The notes under the pieces were generated by a model. It ran no database searches. It had not been told where the DNA came from and saw nothing but the letters and a program-made list of their open reading frames with translations. 64,000 bases of DNA, from positions 1-64,000 of the forward strand of contig SMOI01000138.1 in assembly GCA_008000375.1 (NCBI GenBank). Reading direction: 5' to 3'. A program made the position numbers and the translations under genes. The DNA is from Poteriospumella lacustris (Eukaryota > Sar > Chrysophyceae > Chromulinales > Dinobryaceae). Shown here one piece after another: positions 46,207-56,893 of the stretch. Every line of letters begins with the position of its first letter. Within the stretch, counting starts at the first letter, position 1.

Positions 46207-47427
46207 CGACGGTGTCGCAGGTTCCGACATCGTCCGCGCTGCCATCTCTCGAGTCCTTTACACCACCTTCTCCACGTTTCTACAGGTCAATTACATTTAC
46301 AGGTCGTCGTGCGGCGATGGTTGCGTCGCCTGCAAACGACGGCGACGAAGTTCGGCGGCCTCCGTCGGCGACGGCAGCGGCGGAAGGGACTTGAAGATCT
46401 CCGAGTAGACGCCTCCCCAGCCAGTGGGGTTGACGCGCACCTCTTCGAGCAGATGCTGCGAGTCGTGATTGGACCCGATGTTGAACGGAACGTCCGTCAA
46501 GCGTTTGGCGTTGAGGCGCAGCGTCAGCAGGTTCGCCAACAGGTGGCCGATCTCGGCGGCCGGCTGAGCGTCGGGGCCGTTGAGGCGATATCGAAGACCG
46601 GCGATCATGCGGTCCGTCAGCAGCTGCAAGTACTCGTCCGAATCCTCCACCTCACGGGTGCCACGCCCGCCAATGTCGGCGGAACCGAAGCGGGCGGCGA
46701 ATGGAGTTTTCACGGGTCCCGCGTTGACGTTGGTGATCGAGATATTGTACGCAGCCACCGAGTAGCGAAGGGAGTCCATCATGCCTTCCAGCGCGAACTT
46801 CGACGACGTGTAGAAATCCAACGCGGGGATGCCACGGACGCCGGAGGTCGACGACAGGTTGATGATGTAGCCCCAGCGACGCGTGCGCATGACCGGCAGC
46901 ACCGCCTGCAACAAGCGCACGACGCCCCACACGTTGACGTTGAACAGCTCTTGAGCCTCTTCCAGCTTGACGACTTCTACGTTGCCCGCGACGCCGAACC
47001 CGGCGTTGTTGATGACGACATCGATGGCCCCGTCCGTCGCGACGATGTGTCGGACGGCCGCGTCGATGCTCTCTTCGTTCGTCACGTCAAGGGATGCCAC
47101 TTTCAAGTTCGGGCGATCCGTAGGGAGCGAGGACTTGGTCGGGTTGCGCATGGTCGCCCAGACCTTGAAGCGTGGCGACTGAGCCGACAGCGCCAGCGCC
47201 GCCTCTTCGCCAATGCCACTGCTGCACCCAGTGATCAAGACGACAATGTCACGGTCCTTTTGAGCTGGATTGACGGGTCTTAACCCTGCTGTGATGGAAG
47301 GCAACACTTCTTTGTCAGCTGTCGCTGGTGCACAGGCGAACAGCGCCGACGGTGAGCGCACGAAGAGGCCAAAGCCGCTGGTACAAAGCAGCAAACACAG
47401 CAATCGTTTCATCAACACCATCATCAT
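46207..47427 (-). repeat. Inverted duplication A, right arm (1,221 bp)
   Basis: Reverse complement of 40960-42180, equal in length. Differences cluster in the first about 50 codons of the SDR gene plus a few in the 3' flank; the rest of the encoded protein is identical between copies. Ends sharply at the ATG on one side and about 90 bases past the stop on the other. Confidence 0.9.
46297..47427 (-). CDS. Short-chain dehydrogenase/reductase, copy 2
   Basis: Single exon, 376 aa, tail-to-tail with copy 1. It has the same SDR motifs (TGCSSGIGEE, NNAGFG, INLSSTSG, YTSSK). Protein differences from copy 1 are confined to the N-terminal region: an Ile-to-Met change at residue 3, APATADKEVLPS in place of ASGTAGKEALPS, and Pro for Arg shortly after. 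From NPAQKDRD to the C-terminus the two proteins are identical. Both copies keep an intact frame, so both are probably functional. The 5' flank differs from copy 1, so regulation may differ. It is divergent from the F-box-like gene, with 285 bases between the start codons. Confidence 0.9.
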   Translation of the reverse strand: MMMVLMKRLLCLLLCTSGFGLFVRSPSALFACAPATADKEVLPSITAGLRPVNPAQKDRDIVVLITGCSSGIGEEAALALSAQSPRFKVWATMRNPTKSSLPTDRPNLKVASLDVTNEESIDAAVRHIVATDGAIDVVINNAGFGVAGNVEVVKLEEAQELFNVNVWGVVRLLQAVLPVMRTRRWGYIINLSSTSGVRGIPALDFYTSSKFALEGMMDSLRYSVAAYNISITNVNAGPVKTPFAARFGSADIGGRGTREVEDSDEYLQLLTDRMIAGLRYRLNGPDAQPAAEIGHLLANLLTLRLNAKRLTDVPFNIGSNHDSQHLLEEVRVNPTGWGGVYSEIFKSLPPLPSPTEAAELRRRRLQATQPSPHDDL

Positions 47428-47712
47428 GACTCTTTCATACTACACACCACCAAAGCAATGTTGACAATGACCATCGTACCATCCTTGTTTCGATCTGGTG
47501 GACAAACGGAAGCAGAGAATCTGCTCATTGGTCATCGGAATTTTGGAAAATTTTGGTTGAACTCCATACGAAGTACGTTTAGGTTGGTAATTAGACAATA
47601 CTATAGTGGTAGTATGTAGACAATGAAGTACTGAGGACAGGGCGACAGGCCAAACTGACGAAGGCGAAGGGAAGAGGGTCTTCTCGCAATACCGATAGAA
47701 TCCAATGGGATC
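47428..47712. promoter_or_regulatory. Divergent promoter region (SDR copy 2 / F-box-like gene)
   Basis: 285 AT-rich bases between two divergent start codons. It should hold both promoters. It does not resemble the region upstream of SDR copy 1. No specific element identified. Confidence 0.4.
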
Positions 47713-49959
47713 ATGACAGAGACTGGTATGATCTGGCTGCTGCAGCTGCCGGATGACGTGCTACGTGTCCTATTCAGTGACTTCCTGCGGCTGTGGGATT
47801 TCGTGCAGCTGGACACCGCCCTCTGCCATCATCGCAGCCGACGAGCCCTGCTGACACTGTTGCCGTCATTGAAAGTGGTCTTTCCTCATGACCGGTTGCT
47901 CGTCGATAGCTGGAAGACGACAGCGCGCAGCTTCGCGGAGCAAATGCGCGGCGATGCCCCGCCGCATTCGGCGACCTTCGCGCAATTTCAGTTCGCACAA
48001 CGCCGCGGGCTGGTGGTTCCGGAGATCTACATCAAAGCTCGGATATCGTCGACAGATTTATTCATGTGGGCGCCACTACTTCAGGCAGTGAAGATGCTGA
48101 AGCTGGAGCCGAACGAAAGCGAGCGTATGCGCAGCAAGACGCTGCTGCGCTACCTGCGCAGCCTGTCGCCCCATCTGCGCGGCATCCAATCTTTCGAATT
48201 GATTCCATTCTGGTCCTTGTATCGATATGACGACGATGCGTCGTCAGATGCTGGTGGTGCGGAGGAGCTGGGCAGCGAAATGTCCGCCGATTTCACTGAG
48301 GACACCGCCTCCTCCGTCGACGGCAGCTTCGCGGACGAAGAACGTCCCATGCCCATGGTCTCGAAGACGCTGTTGAACATCCTCACGCATTATTATCCAC
48401 AATTACGGTCGATTGAGGTGCGCAGCGTGGACGGTTTGGAAGCGATTCACTTGACGAACCCGGCGATGGCGACGGTGTGGTCGCGGCTGCGAGTCCTGCA
48501 CCTGCACAGCGTCACGTTCTACTTTCATTCCTACAACGCCTTGTTTGCAACGCTGGTATCTGAATCCCAGTCCTTGGAATCGCTGCATATTTCGCTGCCG
48601 CCGGGAGATGTATCTCGCGCGACCATCGACCCCAGCGTCTTCCTTCGCCCGCTGGAGACGCTCGTCCCAGCGTCGCTGGAGAACTCACTGCGGCGTCTGA
48701 CCGCGTTATCGGGTGACTTCATGCTGGTTTATCCGGTGTACTTCTACCTCTGTGGTGGCAGTCAGTGCCTGCGGTCGTTGGAGCTCTGCTATCGCAGCAA
48801 ATCGATCGAAGAACACATGATGCGGGTGGCGGCGCGCGACGCGTCCCACCTCTTCGGTGGCCATTCACTGCCACAGCAACTCGAAGCTGTTTCGTTTCAC
48901 GCCAGTCCTGCCTTGTTCCTGCCTGCCGCGCGGAGTTTGGTCGTTGACTGGCTATGGGCGACACTCCTGCTGCCATTCGCCGGGTCGGTGCGGGAACTCA
49001 GCGTGTCCGGTTTGGACACGACGCGTCAGAGCCTCCGGTCGCTTCCGTCGAGTGTTTCAACGAACACTTCGTCACGGTGGTCGCCTCTGCGCCTTCACAG
49101 CTTGCAGTACGAGTGCGATGGCAGTGGGATTCTGCCGCACTGGTTTGAGCTGTCGGAGCAGCTGGCGGCCAGTCGCGGGGAACCGGTGCGTCTTCAACGA
49201 TTGGCCTTGGCACCGGGTTGCCACTTGCCGCACCCAGTCACAGCGATGGACGATCGGCTGCTGCGATCGCTGCAGCCCTGGCGTTGTACGCTGTGTGAAC
49301 TGAGTGTCGCGGTGCTTCCCAGCGACATCGACCTGTCGGCGTTCTTCGCCGCCTTCGCACCGTCCGGCGAGGAGGCCGCCGGTGGTGTGCATTGGTCGTT
49401 TTCTTCGCTGCAGTTCATGCAGCTCAAAGGCCGCGCCACCAGCAATGTGCAGTTGGCTGAGTGGTTTCACGCGTTGCTCCCTCGTCTCCCAGCACTGCGG
49501 GTGCTCGACGTCAGCCGCGTCGACACGCAGACACGGTCCTCTGCTCCGTTCTTGTCGCTCGATGTGGCCGATCAGCTGGTCCGCTGGACGTCGAAGCTGC
49601 ATAGTCTCCATCTCCCAGCCATCTCCGAGGTCGCTATCGGGCATGTGCTACCAGCCATCGCAGCCGTTGTCGGCCGCCTCCATCAGCTGCGATGGCTGTC
49701 CTTCTTCAGCGTCACCGATGAAAGGAGATTGACGATGACGCCGCCTCCGCTGACGGCATCCCTCAACGCTGCTTTGGAGGATCTTTGGTGCGAATTGAAT
49801 GGTCCAGAAGGAACTCGGATCGATCGCCGTCTTCGGTATCGGCGGCGAATGGTTGAGCAGCTGTCGGTGTTACCCCAAGAAGCGTCCCACAGCTTTTTCG
49901 GTCCGCAAACAGATCATATTCCACCATCTATAGTGTTCGACTGCACTACGTGTACATAG
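47713..49959 (+). CDS. F-box-like protein with degenerate leucine-rich region
   Basis: Single exon, 748 aa, from the ATG at 47713. The N-terminus has an F-box-like helical pattern (LLQLPDDVLRVLFSDFLRLWDFVQLDTAL), which in F-box proteins binds SKP1 in SCF ubiquitin ligases. The rest shows irregularly spaced leucine-rich segments (SIEVRSVDGLEAI, LRVLHLHSVTF, LESLHISLP, LRVLDVSRVD, LHSLHLPAIS), as in FBXL-type substrate receptors, with an acidic loop at about 175-215. No membrane segment or catalytic motif. The fold is suggested by pattern only; substrate unknown. The protein could instead be a plain LRR protein without SKP1 binding. Confidence 0.6.
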   Translation: MTETGMIWLLQLPDDVLRVLFSDFLRLWDFVQLDTALCHHRSRRALLTLLPSLKVVFPHDRLLVDSWKTTARSFAEQMRGDAPPHSATFAQFQFAQRRGLVVPEIYIKARISSTDLFMWAPLLQAVKMLKLEPNESERMRSKTLLRYLRSLSPHLRGIQSFELIPFWSLYRYDDDASSDAGGAEELGSEMSADFTEDTASSVDGSFADEERPMPMVSKTLLNILTHYYPQLRSIEVRSVDGLEAIHLTNPAMATVWSRLRVLHLHSVTFYFHSYNALFATLVSESQSLESLHISLPPGDVSRATIDPSVFLRPLETLVPASLENSLRRLTALSGDFMLVYPVYFYLCGGSQCLRSLELCYRSKSIEEHMMRVAARDASHLFGGHSLPQQLEAVSFHASPALFLPAARSLVVDWLWATLLLPFAGSVRELSVSGLDTTRQSLRSLPSSVSTNTSSRWSPLRLHSLQYECDGSGILPHWFELSEQLAASRGEPVRLQRLALAPGCHLPHPVTAMDDRLLRSLQPWRCTLCELSVAVLPSDIDLSAFFAAFAPSGEEAAGGVHWSFSSLQFMQLKGRATSNVQLAEWFHALLPRLPALRVLDVSRVDTQTRSSAPFLSLDVADQLVRWTSKLHSLHLPAISEVAIGHVLPAIAAVVGRLHQLRWLSFFSVTDERRLTMTPPPLTASLNAALEDLWCELNGPEGTRIDRRLRYRRRMVEQLSVLPQEASHSFFGPQTDHIPPSIVFDCTTCT

Positions 49960-50569
49960 ATAGTCTTGCAAGTAACTTATCCAATGTTGTTGCTGCCGTT
50001 ACGTCAAGAGTCGTGTCCATTCCACAGATGGTTGGTTTCCCGACTCGTATCATGCGGAGACTGACTCGCAAGTCACAAAAGTCTTCACTATGAATTGTCC
50101 GACAGTGGTGAGACGTCAACATCAGAACACCCTCTCCCAATTCCTGAAATCTCAGCTTGCCCCCGCCACAAAGTTTTACAACCACGGAATGGAGGCTGGC
50201 CTCATAATACAGATATTTACACGGAAGTGACCAAGCTGAAGGCAATGAAGGCGGGAGAGGCGCGAGAGGAGAGCCTCGAGGCGGTTTTGGGTGTTTACGA
50301 GATATCTTTGTCCATTGGGCCGTGATCCCGCTTTTTCCGCCAGGCCCAAACGAAACGTGTGGTGTCGACGCCACGCTCTGTGGCACGGCGTCGCCACTGA
50401 GGAAGCTGTGTCGCGGTCGGCGACACCACGATGCTGCTGTGGCTGGGGCAGAGGCTGGTGGCTGGCCTCTTCCGAGCGCCGCGCTTTGGGTTTTGCTTGG
50501 AGGCTAATTCGACTTTCACTGGAAAGACGAAGCTTGTCTCACTCATATATTTACTGGACAAACGAGAAG
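49960..50569. other. Intergenic region; right part is the outer end of inverted duplication B
   Basis: About 610 bases between the F-box-like gene and eL18 copy 1, both on the plus strand. From about 50296 on, the sequence matches the reverse complement of the region upstream of eL18 copy 2, so the shared part is the duplicated promoter and 5' UTR. A CATATATTT element sits just upstream of the ATG. Left of 50296 I see nothing. Confidence 0.5.
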
Positions 50570-51751
50570 ATGGGTATCGATCTTAAGTCTGGAGGACGCC
50601 GTGTCGGCCACAATGTTCGCACAACCCCTGTGTCCAAGAACCCTTACTTGAAGCTCTTGGAAAGACTCTTCAGGTGAGTTTCTTTCACCGATCCAACGAA
50701 CGCACAGTCTGGAGCGCGACGGTCTAGTCTTTTGCGGTTGTCGATATTCTGGACAAGGAATGCGTCTTGTTTTGTTTGCGGGTTGGAGTGGACCGCGCAA
50801 GACTGCATCGATTGGCCAGGACATTTCCAATCGACAACTTGGCTGGGATCGTCGTCCACTGTGTTTGTTATTCATTTCTTTCGTCCTTGGCCCCAACAGC
50901 GATCGAGACCCATGGTGGATCATGCAGTTGTGCGTGTTTCTGACTGTGCTGGCGCTGATCGTTGTTGGGCTGTGGATGGTTTTGTCGTTCAGTTCATTTC
51001 CTTTCCTCGTCGTTGGTTTGCTCTCGATTGATCAGTTTCGCTAACCCTCGTCTCTTCTGCATTGTCTTTCTACAGCTTCATCGGCCGCAGAGGTGACTCC
51101 AAGTTCGCCAAGGTGATTGCCAAGAGACTTTGCCAGTCCAGAATCAACAACCTTCCTATCTCTGTGTCTCGCGTCAAGAGATACATGAAGGGAAAGGAGG
51201 ACAAGACTGCGGTCGTTGTCGGCACCGTCACTGACGATCCGCGCCTGTTGGAGGTCCCTGGCTTGAAGATTGCCGCCTTGCGTTTCACTGAGACTGCTCG
51301 CGCGCGCATCGTCAAGGCTGGCGGAGAGTGCTTGACCCTTGATCAGCTTGCCTTGCGTGCCCCCAAGGGTACCAACACCGTTCTGTTGCGTGGTCGCAAG
51401 AACGTCCGTGAGGCCCAGAAGTACTTTGGTCACCGCACCTCTGTCTACAACCCACACACCCACGATGGTGTCAAGCCTCGCACCATCTCCAAGGGCCGCA
51501 AGTTCGAGCGTGCCCGTGGCCGCAGGAAGTCCGTCGGCTTCAAGGTGTAAGCCTGCGGACGATAGCGCAGAGTCTGTCGCCTATTGCCAACAGTACCGAT
51601 CCCTACCATGCGGATCCGCTCTGGAGTGGTGGCAGCTGGTTTTGGAGATGGTTTGCTCTCATCTCCGGGTCTTGGTTAGTCCTTTACTTCTTAGCGGCGG
51701 CCCATGGCTGTACTTGTAACATCACGTCCCTAAGTTCTCGCACCCATCCTC
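50296..51751 (+). repeat. Inverted duplication B, left arm
   Basis: Contains promoter, eL18 copy 1 and its 3' flank; the reverse complement lies at about 52163-53585. The CDS and the 402-base intron appear identical in both arms, whereas the outer promoter end (small indels, including one of about 13 bases) and the 3' flank are visibly diverged. Arm ends are set where alignment by eye fails, so they are approximate. Confidence 0.85.
50570..51550 (+). CDS. RPL18: 60S ribosomal protein eL18 (L18), copy 1
   Basis: Large-subunit ribosomal protein. Exons 50570-50673 and 51076-51550 with a 402-base GT-AG intron, much longer than other introns here; 192 aa, close to the family's usual 188. Start [15 protein letters not shown] and segments [10 protein letters not shown]-type helix, [70 protein letters not shown] and [13 protein letters not shown] are typical of eL18. 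The intron has a candidate branch site CTAAC about 35 bases before the acceptor. A CATATATTT element lies about 20 bases upstream of the ATG. A full inverted copy is at 52353-53333. Confidence 0.96.
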
Positions 51752-52162
51752 CAATTTCAATTTGTTTTTCTTCTTCTTCTTCTTGTTCTCTTTTTTAGGT
51801 TCAGCAGCGAAAGGCGGACGAAATCTTTGTAACAAATGCTTTAGTAGTTGACACTTGTGCAACCAACGCTTGTGATACGTGACTTCGTGTCGACAACAAA
51901 CATAGAGTACAGAAGCGATTGGATCCGGAGTGCAACACGCCAGTGACTGCGCGATTCGAAGCACGTGTCATGGATTCAATGGATTGCTCGTCCTTTCGAA
52001 AGTTCGACTCTTTGCAACTGAGGTGTTGTCGACACGAAGGTAGTGCGTTGGTTTCAAAGGTCAAAGACAAGCAAATCAAAGGGTGTTTTCCGCCCTTCAC
52101 TGCGAGAACCTGCAAGATAACTCAACCAAGAAAACAAAACATGGAACAAAAGGAAGACGTTG
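51752..52162. other. Spacer of inverted duplication B
   Basis: About 410 bases between the two arms, starting with a TTC/T-rich tract at about 51765-51795. No gene or RNA feature recognised. Confidence 0.5.
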
Positions 52163-53585
52163 GAGGATGGGGGGCGAGAATTTAGGGACATAACTTTACA
52201 AGTACCGCCATGGGACGCCGCTGAGGAGGCCAGAACTAACCAAGACCCGGAAATAAGAGCAAACCATTTCCAGAACCACCATAGCGGATCCACATAGTGG
52301 AGATCGGTACTGTTGGCAATAGGCGACAGACTCTGCGCTATTGTCCACAGGCTTACACCTTGAAGCCGACGGACTTCCTGCGGCCACGGGCACGCTCGAA
52401 CTTGCGGCCCTTGGAGATGGTGCGAGGCTTGACACCATCGTGGGTGTGTGGGTTGTAGACAGAGGTGCGGTGACCAAAGTACTTCTGGGCCTCACGGACG
52501 TTCTTGCGACCACGCAACAGAACGGTGTTGGTACCCTTGGGGGCACGCAAGGCAAGCTGATCAAGGGTCAAGCACTCTCCGCCAGCCTTGACGATGCGCG
52601 CGCGAGCAGTCTCAGTGAAACGCAAGGCGGCAATCTTCAAGCCAGGGACCTCCAACAGGCGCGGATCGTCAGTGACGGTGCCGACAACGACCGCAGTCTT
52701 GTCCTCCTTTCCCTTCATGTATCTCTTGACGCGAGACACAGAGATAGGAAGGTTGTTGATTCTGGACTGGCAAAGTCTCTTGGCAATCACCTTGGCGAAC
52801 TTGGAGTCACCTCTGCGGCCGATGAAGCTGTAGAAAGACAATGCAGAAGAGACGAGGGTTAGCGAAACTGATCAATCGAGAGCAAACCAACGACGAGGAA
52901 AGGAAATGAACTGAACGACAAAACCATCCACAGCCCAACAACGATCAGCGCCAGCACAGTCAGAAACACGCACAACTGCATGATCCACCATGGGTCTCGA
53001 TCGCTGTTGGGGCCAAGGACGAAAGAAATGAATAACAAACACAGTGGACGACGATCCCAGCCAAGTTGTCGATTGGAAATGTCCTGGCCAATCGATGCAG
53101 TCTTGCGCGGTCCACTCCAACCCGCAAACAAAACAAGACGCATTCCTTGTCCAGAATATCGACAACCGCAAAAGACTAGACCGTCGCGCTCCAGACTGTG
53201 CGTTCGTTGGATCGGTGAAAGAAACTCACCTGAAGAGTCTTTCCAAGAGCTTCAAGTAAGGGTTCTTGGACACAGGGGTTGTGCGAACATTGTGGCCGAC
53301 ACGGCGTCCTCCAGACTTAAGATCGATACCCATCTTCTCGTTTGTCCAGTAAATATATGAGTGAGACAAGCTTCGTCTTTCCAGTGAAAGTCGAATTAGC
53401 CTCCAAGCAAAACCCAAAGCGCGGCGCTCGGAAGAGGCCAGCCACCAGCCTCTGCCCCAGCCACAGCAGCATCGTGGTGTCGCCGACCGCGACACAGCTT
53501 CCTCAGTGGCGACGCCGTGCCGTCGACACCACACGTTCGTTGCTGAAAAAGCGGAGTTACGGCTTAGTGGGTATAAAGATCTCGG
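52163..53585 (-). repeat. Inverted duplication B, right arm
   Basis: Reverse complement of about 50296-51751, carrying eL18 copy 2 with its promoter and 3' flank. The 3' flank differs from the left arm by roughly one change every 7-10 bases, while the coding and intron part shows no difference that I found. Confidence 0.85.
52353..53333 (-). CDS. RPL18: 60S ribosomal protein eL18 (L18), copy 2
   Basis: Exons 53333-53230 and 52827-52353 on the minus strand, with a 402-base GT-AG intron; 192 aa, same protein as copy 1. Both exons and the intron match copy 1, including a spurious open frame within the intron that is translated identically in both. Gene pair is tail-to-tail about 800 bases apart. 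Both copies keep start, stop and splice sites, so both are likely expressed; a ribosomal protein gene pair would raise dosage. Confidence 0.95.
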
Positions 53586-53742
53586 AAACACCCTTCTTTG
53601 ACAGGACGTCTCTCCTCAATCTCGCTCGTGTATCCCATGGTATTATCGTCGAGGAAAAAGATATGTGACAACTCACGGCATCCTCATGGCTGTTGCTGTA
53701 TGTTACCGTTAGAGGTTGAAGACAGAACGTCGGTTGGACCGG

Positions 53743-55324
53743 ATGTGGATTGTGTGCCTGCGACTACCAATCGCGGCAGCTTCCGCATGGCCTCGAATAC
53801 TGCTGCTTGTTGGTCTTCTCCTCGTATCGTTTCCCTTAACCCGAAGCGTGTGTCATTTTCCAAACGCTTCTTTCTATGCCCTCAAAGACACCTACGACGC
53901 AACGCAAGGATCTCGCTGGGCATGGCGCAGTAGCACCAATCGATGGAACTTTTCTCTTCCTTTTTCACCGACATCTAATCCTTGTATCAATTCATGGGAA
54001 GGCATTGGATGCATCCATAGAAATGTGGTGAACGGAGTATCTTGCGACGTCTTCAACTTGACGCTTATGTCCTATGGGCTCAACGGCACTTTGCCCACCT
54101 CAATCGGAAATTTGAGCGCGCTATCGGTGATGAATGTTGCCTACAACTATCTCTACGGCACCATCCCTTCGTCCATTTTGACGCCCGCTGCCCTATCGGC
54201 ACTGTATCTGGACAACAACCGCTTCAGCGGTTCACTACCACGCGGTACCGCCACAGGTTGCCAACGGCTTCAGCATTATTCAACTGGAAACAATAAGTTT
54301 GCGAGGATAATTCCGACTACGTGGACGTCTTGGGTATCGCTCGTTACCGTCGATTTCTCCACGAACAAACTCACCGGCAGCCTCCCTCCTGATTAACGCA
54401 TCTCCAGTATCTCAATTTGTCTGTCAATCGCATCGTGGGCAGCCTTCCGTATCAACTGCAATCTCTCGGCAAGTTGCAAACACTCGATGCCTCCGAGAAC
54501 AAACTGGCGGGAACGCTGCCGCGGTATCTAAACGCGCTGACGTCCCTGAGGACGCTGGTGCTGCAGTTCAACAAGATCGGAGGCAGCATCCCTGCAGAAA
54601 TCACACAGCTGCAGCATCTCGCAGCACTAATAGCGAGGCGAGTCCTGTGCGCCGGTGGCAGCGGCTGCGCAGGCGGATCGCCGAAAGCGTCGCCACGCTA
54701 CGTACGGCCAGCGTGACGTTGATGAGCCATGGCCTGCGCGACGTCGTCCTGGCGACGCAGCGTCTACACCAGTCGCTCGCGGGGTGCGTTGCGTGGGCCC
54801 TCGCCGTGCTGACGCCGATGTACGCGTGGCTGTCCGCCCGCTACGGCGTCTACGGCGACTCGTTCATCTGGGCTGTGTCGATGGGGTATTCGTGGTGGCT
54901 GTTGACGCTGCCGCGCGTGTGGCGACCCCGCGGGGCGGCGGAGATACAGCGACTCGTCGCTGCTGCGTCCGCGGCCACGGAGCGAGAGGGAGACGCCGTG
55001 CAGCGACAAGAGAATCCGCTGTGGCGCGGGGCCGCCGCGGCGTCCGTCGACTGCGCCCGCAGCAGCCGCCGCAGCAGCAGGCCACACCTTCGTCGCGATG
55101 GAGTACGTCGCCAGCGCCGTGGCAGGCGACCTGTGGCCTTCGGCGTGGCCTTTCCGCTGATTGCCGCGGCCGGCGCCGTCGCCATCGCCGCAGATACGCT
55201 GGTCCTCCAGCTGGTCGCGACGCAGGGCACCTCTCCGCCGCCCTCTCGGTGTCGCCCTCTACGCGTCGCCCTCGCGGGCGGAAGGCTGCCAGTGTCTGTG
55301 GTGTGTGTAAGTGGTACCAGTTAA
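53743..55324 (+). CDS. Leucine-rich-repeat membrane protein, frame broken by two single-base deletions
   Basis: From the ATG at 53743: a hydrophobic signal or anchor (RILLLVGLLLVSF), a Cys-capped N-terminal domain (CINSWEGIGC, as in plant-type LRR proteins), then plant-style LRRs with the N-x-L-x-G-x-I/L-P pattern. The first frame stops at 54394 (LTGSLPPD then stop). The next LRR, LTHLQYLNLSVNRIVGSLP, continues in the -1 frame, and one extra T in the TT at 54393-54394 restores the repeat exactly. The LRR frame is lost again near 54629; one extra A in the AA there joins LAAL to NSEASPVRRW and to a segment with hydrophobic helices (VAWALAVLTPMYAWL, SFIWAVSMGYSWWLL), open to 55324. So the intact form would be an LRR ectodomain plus membrane segments. 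Either sequencing deletions or a decaying gene. The end beyond about 55080 is uncertain, because another frame also looks protein-like. Confidence 0.6.
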
Positions 55325-55412
55325 CGGGCGCGTCTGTCTGTCTCGCGCGGAGTCCACCTCGCAGACAGATTCTATACAGGAACAGCTACAGCGACAGCTA
55401 CACCACACCGCC

Positions 55413-56854
55413 TCAGTCGTCGAAGGAGTTGTCGTCGTCGTCGAAGCCCATGACGCCGTCGTCCGGCGCGGCCGCCGCCGCCTTCGACCGCGACGCGGGC
55501 ACCGTCACCGGCGACGACGGCGCGTGGATTGGCGAGTTGGCGCCCGAGACGACGGCGCTGGGGGCGGCCGACGCGGTCGCCGACCGCTGCGCCCGCATTT
55601 GCTCCTGCCGCAGCCGCAGCCGCTCGCGCGCGGTCAGGCCGGCCATGTTCACCGGGGCGGCGGTCGCTGTCGCCGCGGGCGTGTCGCGGGTCGGGACGAC
55701 GGGCGGCAGCGACGACACGGCGGCCGCCACGCGCGGCGGCGACACGTGTCGCAGGCGCGCGCTGTCGTCGGAGCTGTCGTCGTCCGAGAGCCCCTCGAGG
55801 ATCTTCGGCCTCGTCGCCGGCGCTGCCGCGGCGGCTGCGGGTTTGCTGGCTGCAGGGGCCGCAGGGGCCGCAGGAGCTGGCACCGCGGTGGTCGACGCCG
55901 TCGCCGTCGCCGGCGCCGATGGCGCAGCGGACGACGAGGGCGCCGCCGCCGCGACGGTGTCGGTGCGCGCGCGGCGCTGGTAGTCGACGGAGAGGTCGCT
56001 GGAGTCCTCGTCCGACAGCCCGTCGAGGATGCCGGGCCGCTTGACCGCAGCCGCTGCGGGCGCCGCGGGGGTCACCTGCGTCTGCGCGGCGGGCGGCGCG
56101 GCGGGCGGCGCGGGGCGACTGTCGACGGAGCTGTCGGAGATGTCGAGCGACAGTTGGCGGCGGTCGAGCGACAGCGACGAGTGGTCGGCGTCGCCGGCGG
56201 AGGACGACGAGCGGTCGCCGCGGTACTGGTCGCCGCTGAGGCTGCTGTCGCGGTGGCTGTCGCTGCGGCTGTGGCTGTGGCTCGCCTCGCGGCGGTCCCC
56301 GTCGCCTTCGGTGCCCTCGTCGTCGTCGTGGTCGTCGAGGTAGTTGTTCAGCGACCGCTGCGGCGCGTGGCCCTTCGCCGACGCGGCGGCGGCGGAGAGC
56401 GACTCGTCGTCCATCGACGCGTCCCAGTCGGAGAAGCTCGCGTCGTCGCGGCTGCCGCTCAGCGCCGAGGCCGCCGCCGTCGTCGTCGGCTGCGTCCAGA
56501 CGGTCGGCTTCGACCACTGCGCCGCGCGGTGCGGCGACACCGACGCCGCCGCCGTCGACGTCGCCGCAGCGCTGGGGCCGCTGGCGCGCAACGGCTGCGA
56601 CGCCCGCGAGGCGCCGTCGTCGTCGTCGTCGAAGGCGTCGGCGTCGAGCTCTTCGACGTCGTCGCCGAAGTGGCGACCCGCCGACGGCGGCGCGGCGACG
56701 GCGGCGACCGGTGCACGCGCCGGCGATGCGATCGACGGCGCCGACGACCGCTGCGGCGCGGGGCTGGCGACGGCGTCGGAGAAGAACGACGCCGCCGAGT
56801 CGTCCAGGCGGCCGGTCGCTGCGGCGGGACCAGCGCCGCGACGGTCGCTGCGGC

Positions 56855-56893
<39 letters not shown>

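Noticed and set aside
50676-51044. Open frames inside the eL18 intron, present in both copies
   Set aside because: They lie between good GT and AG sites of a conserved gene; shared only because the introns are identical. No snoRNA C/D or H/ACA boxes were evident either.
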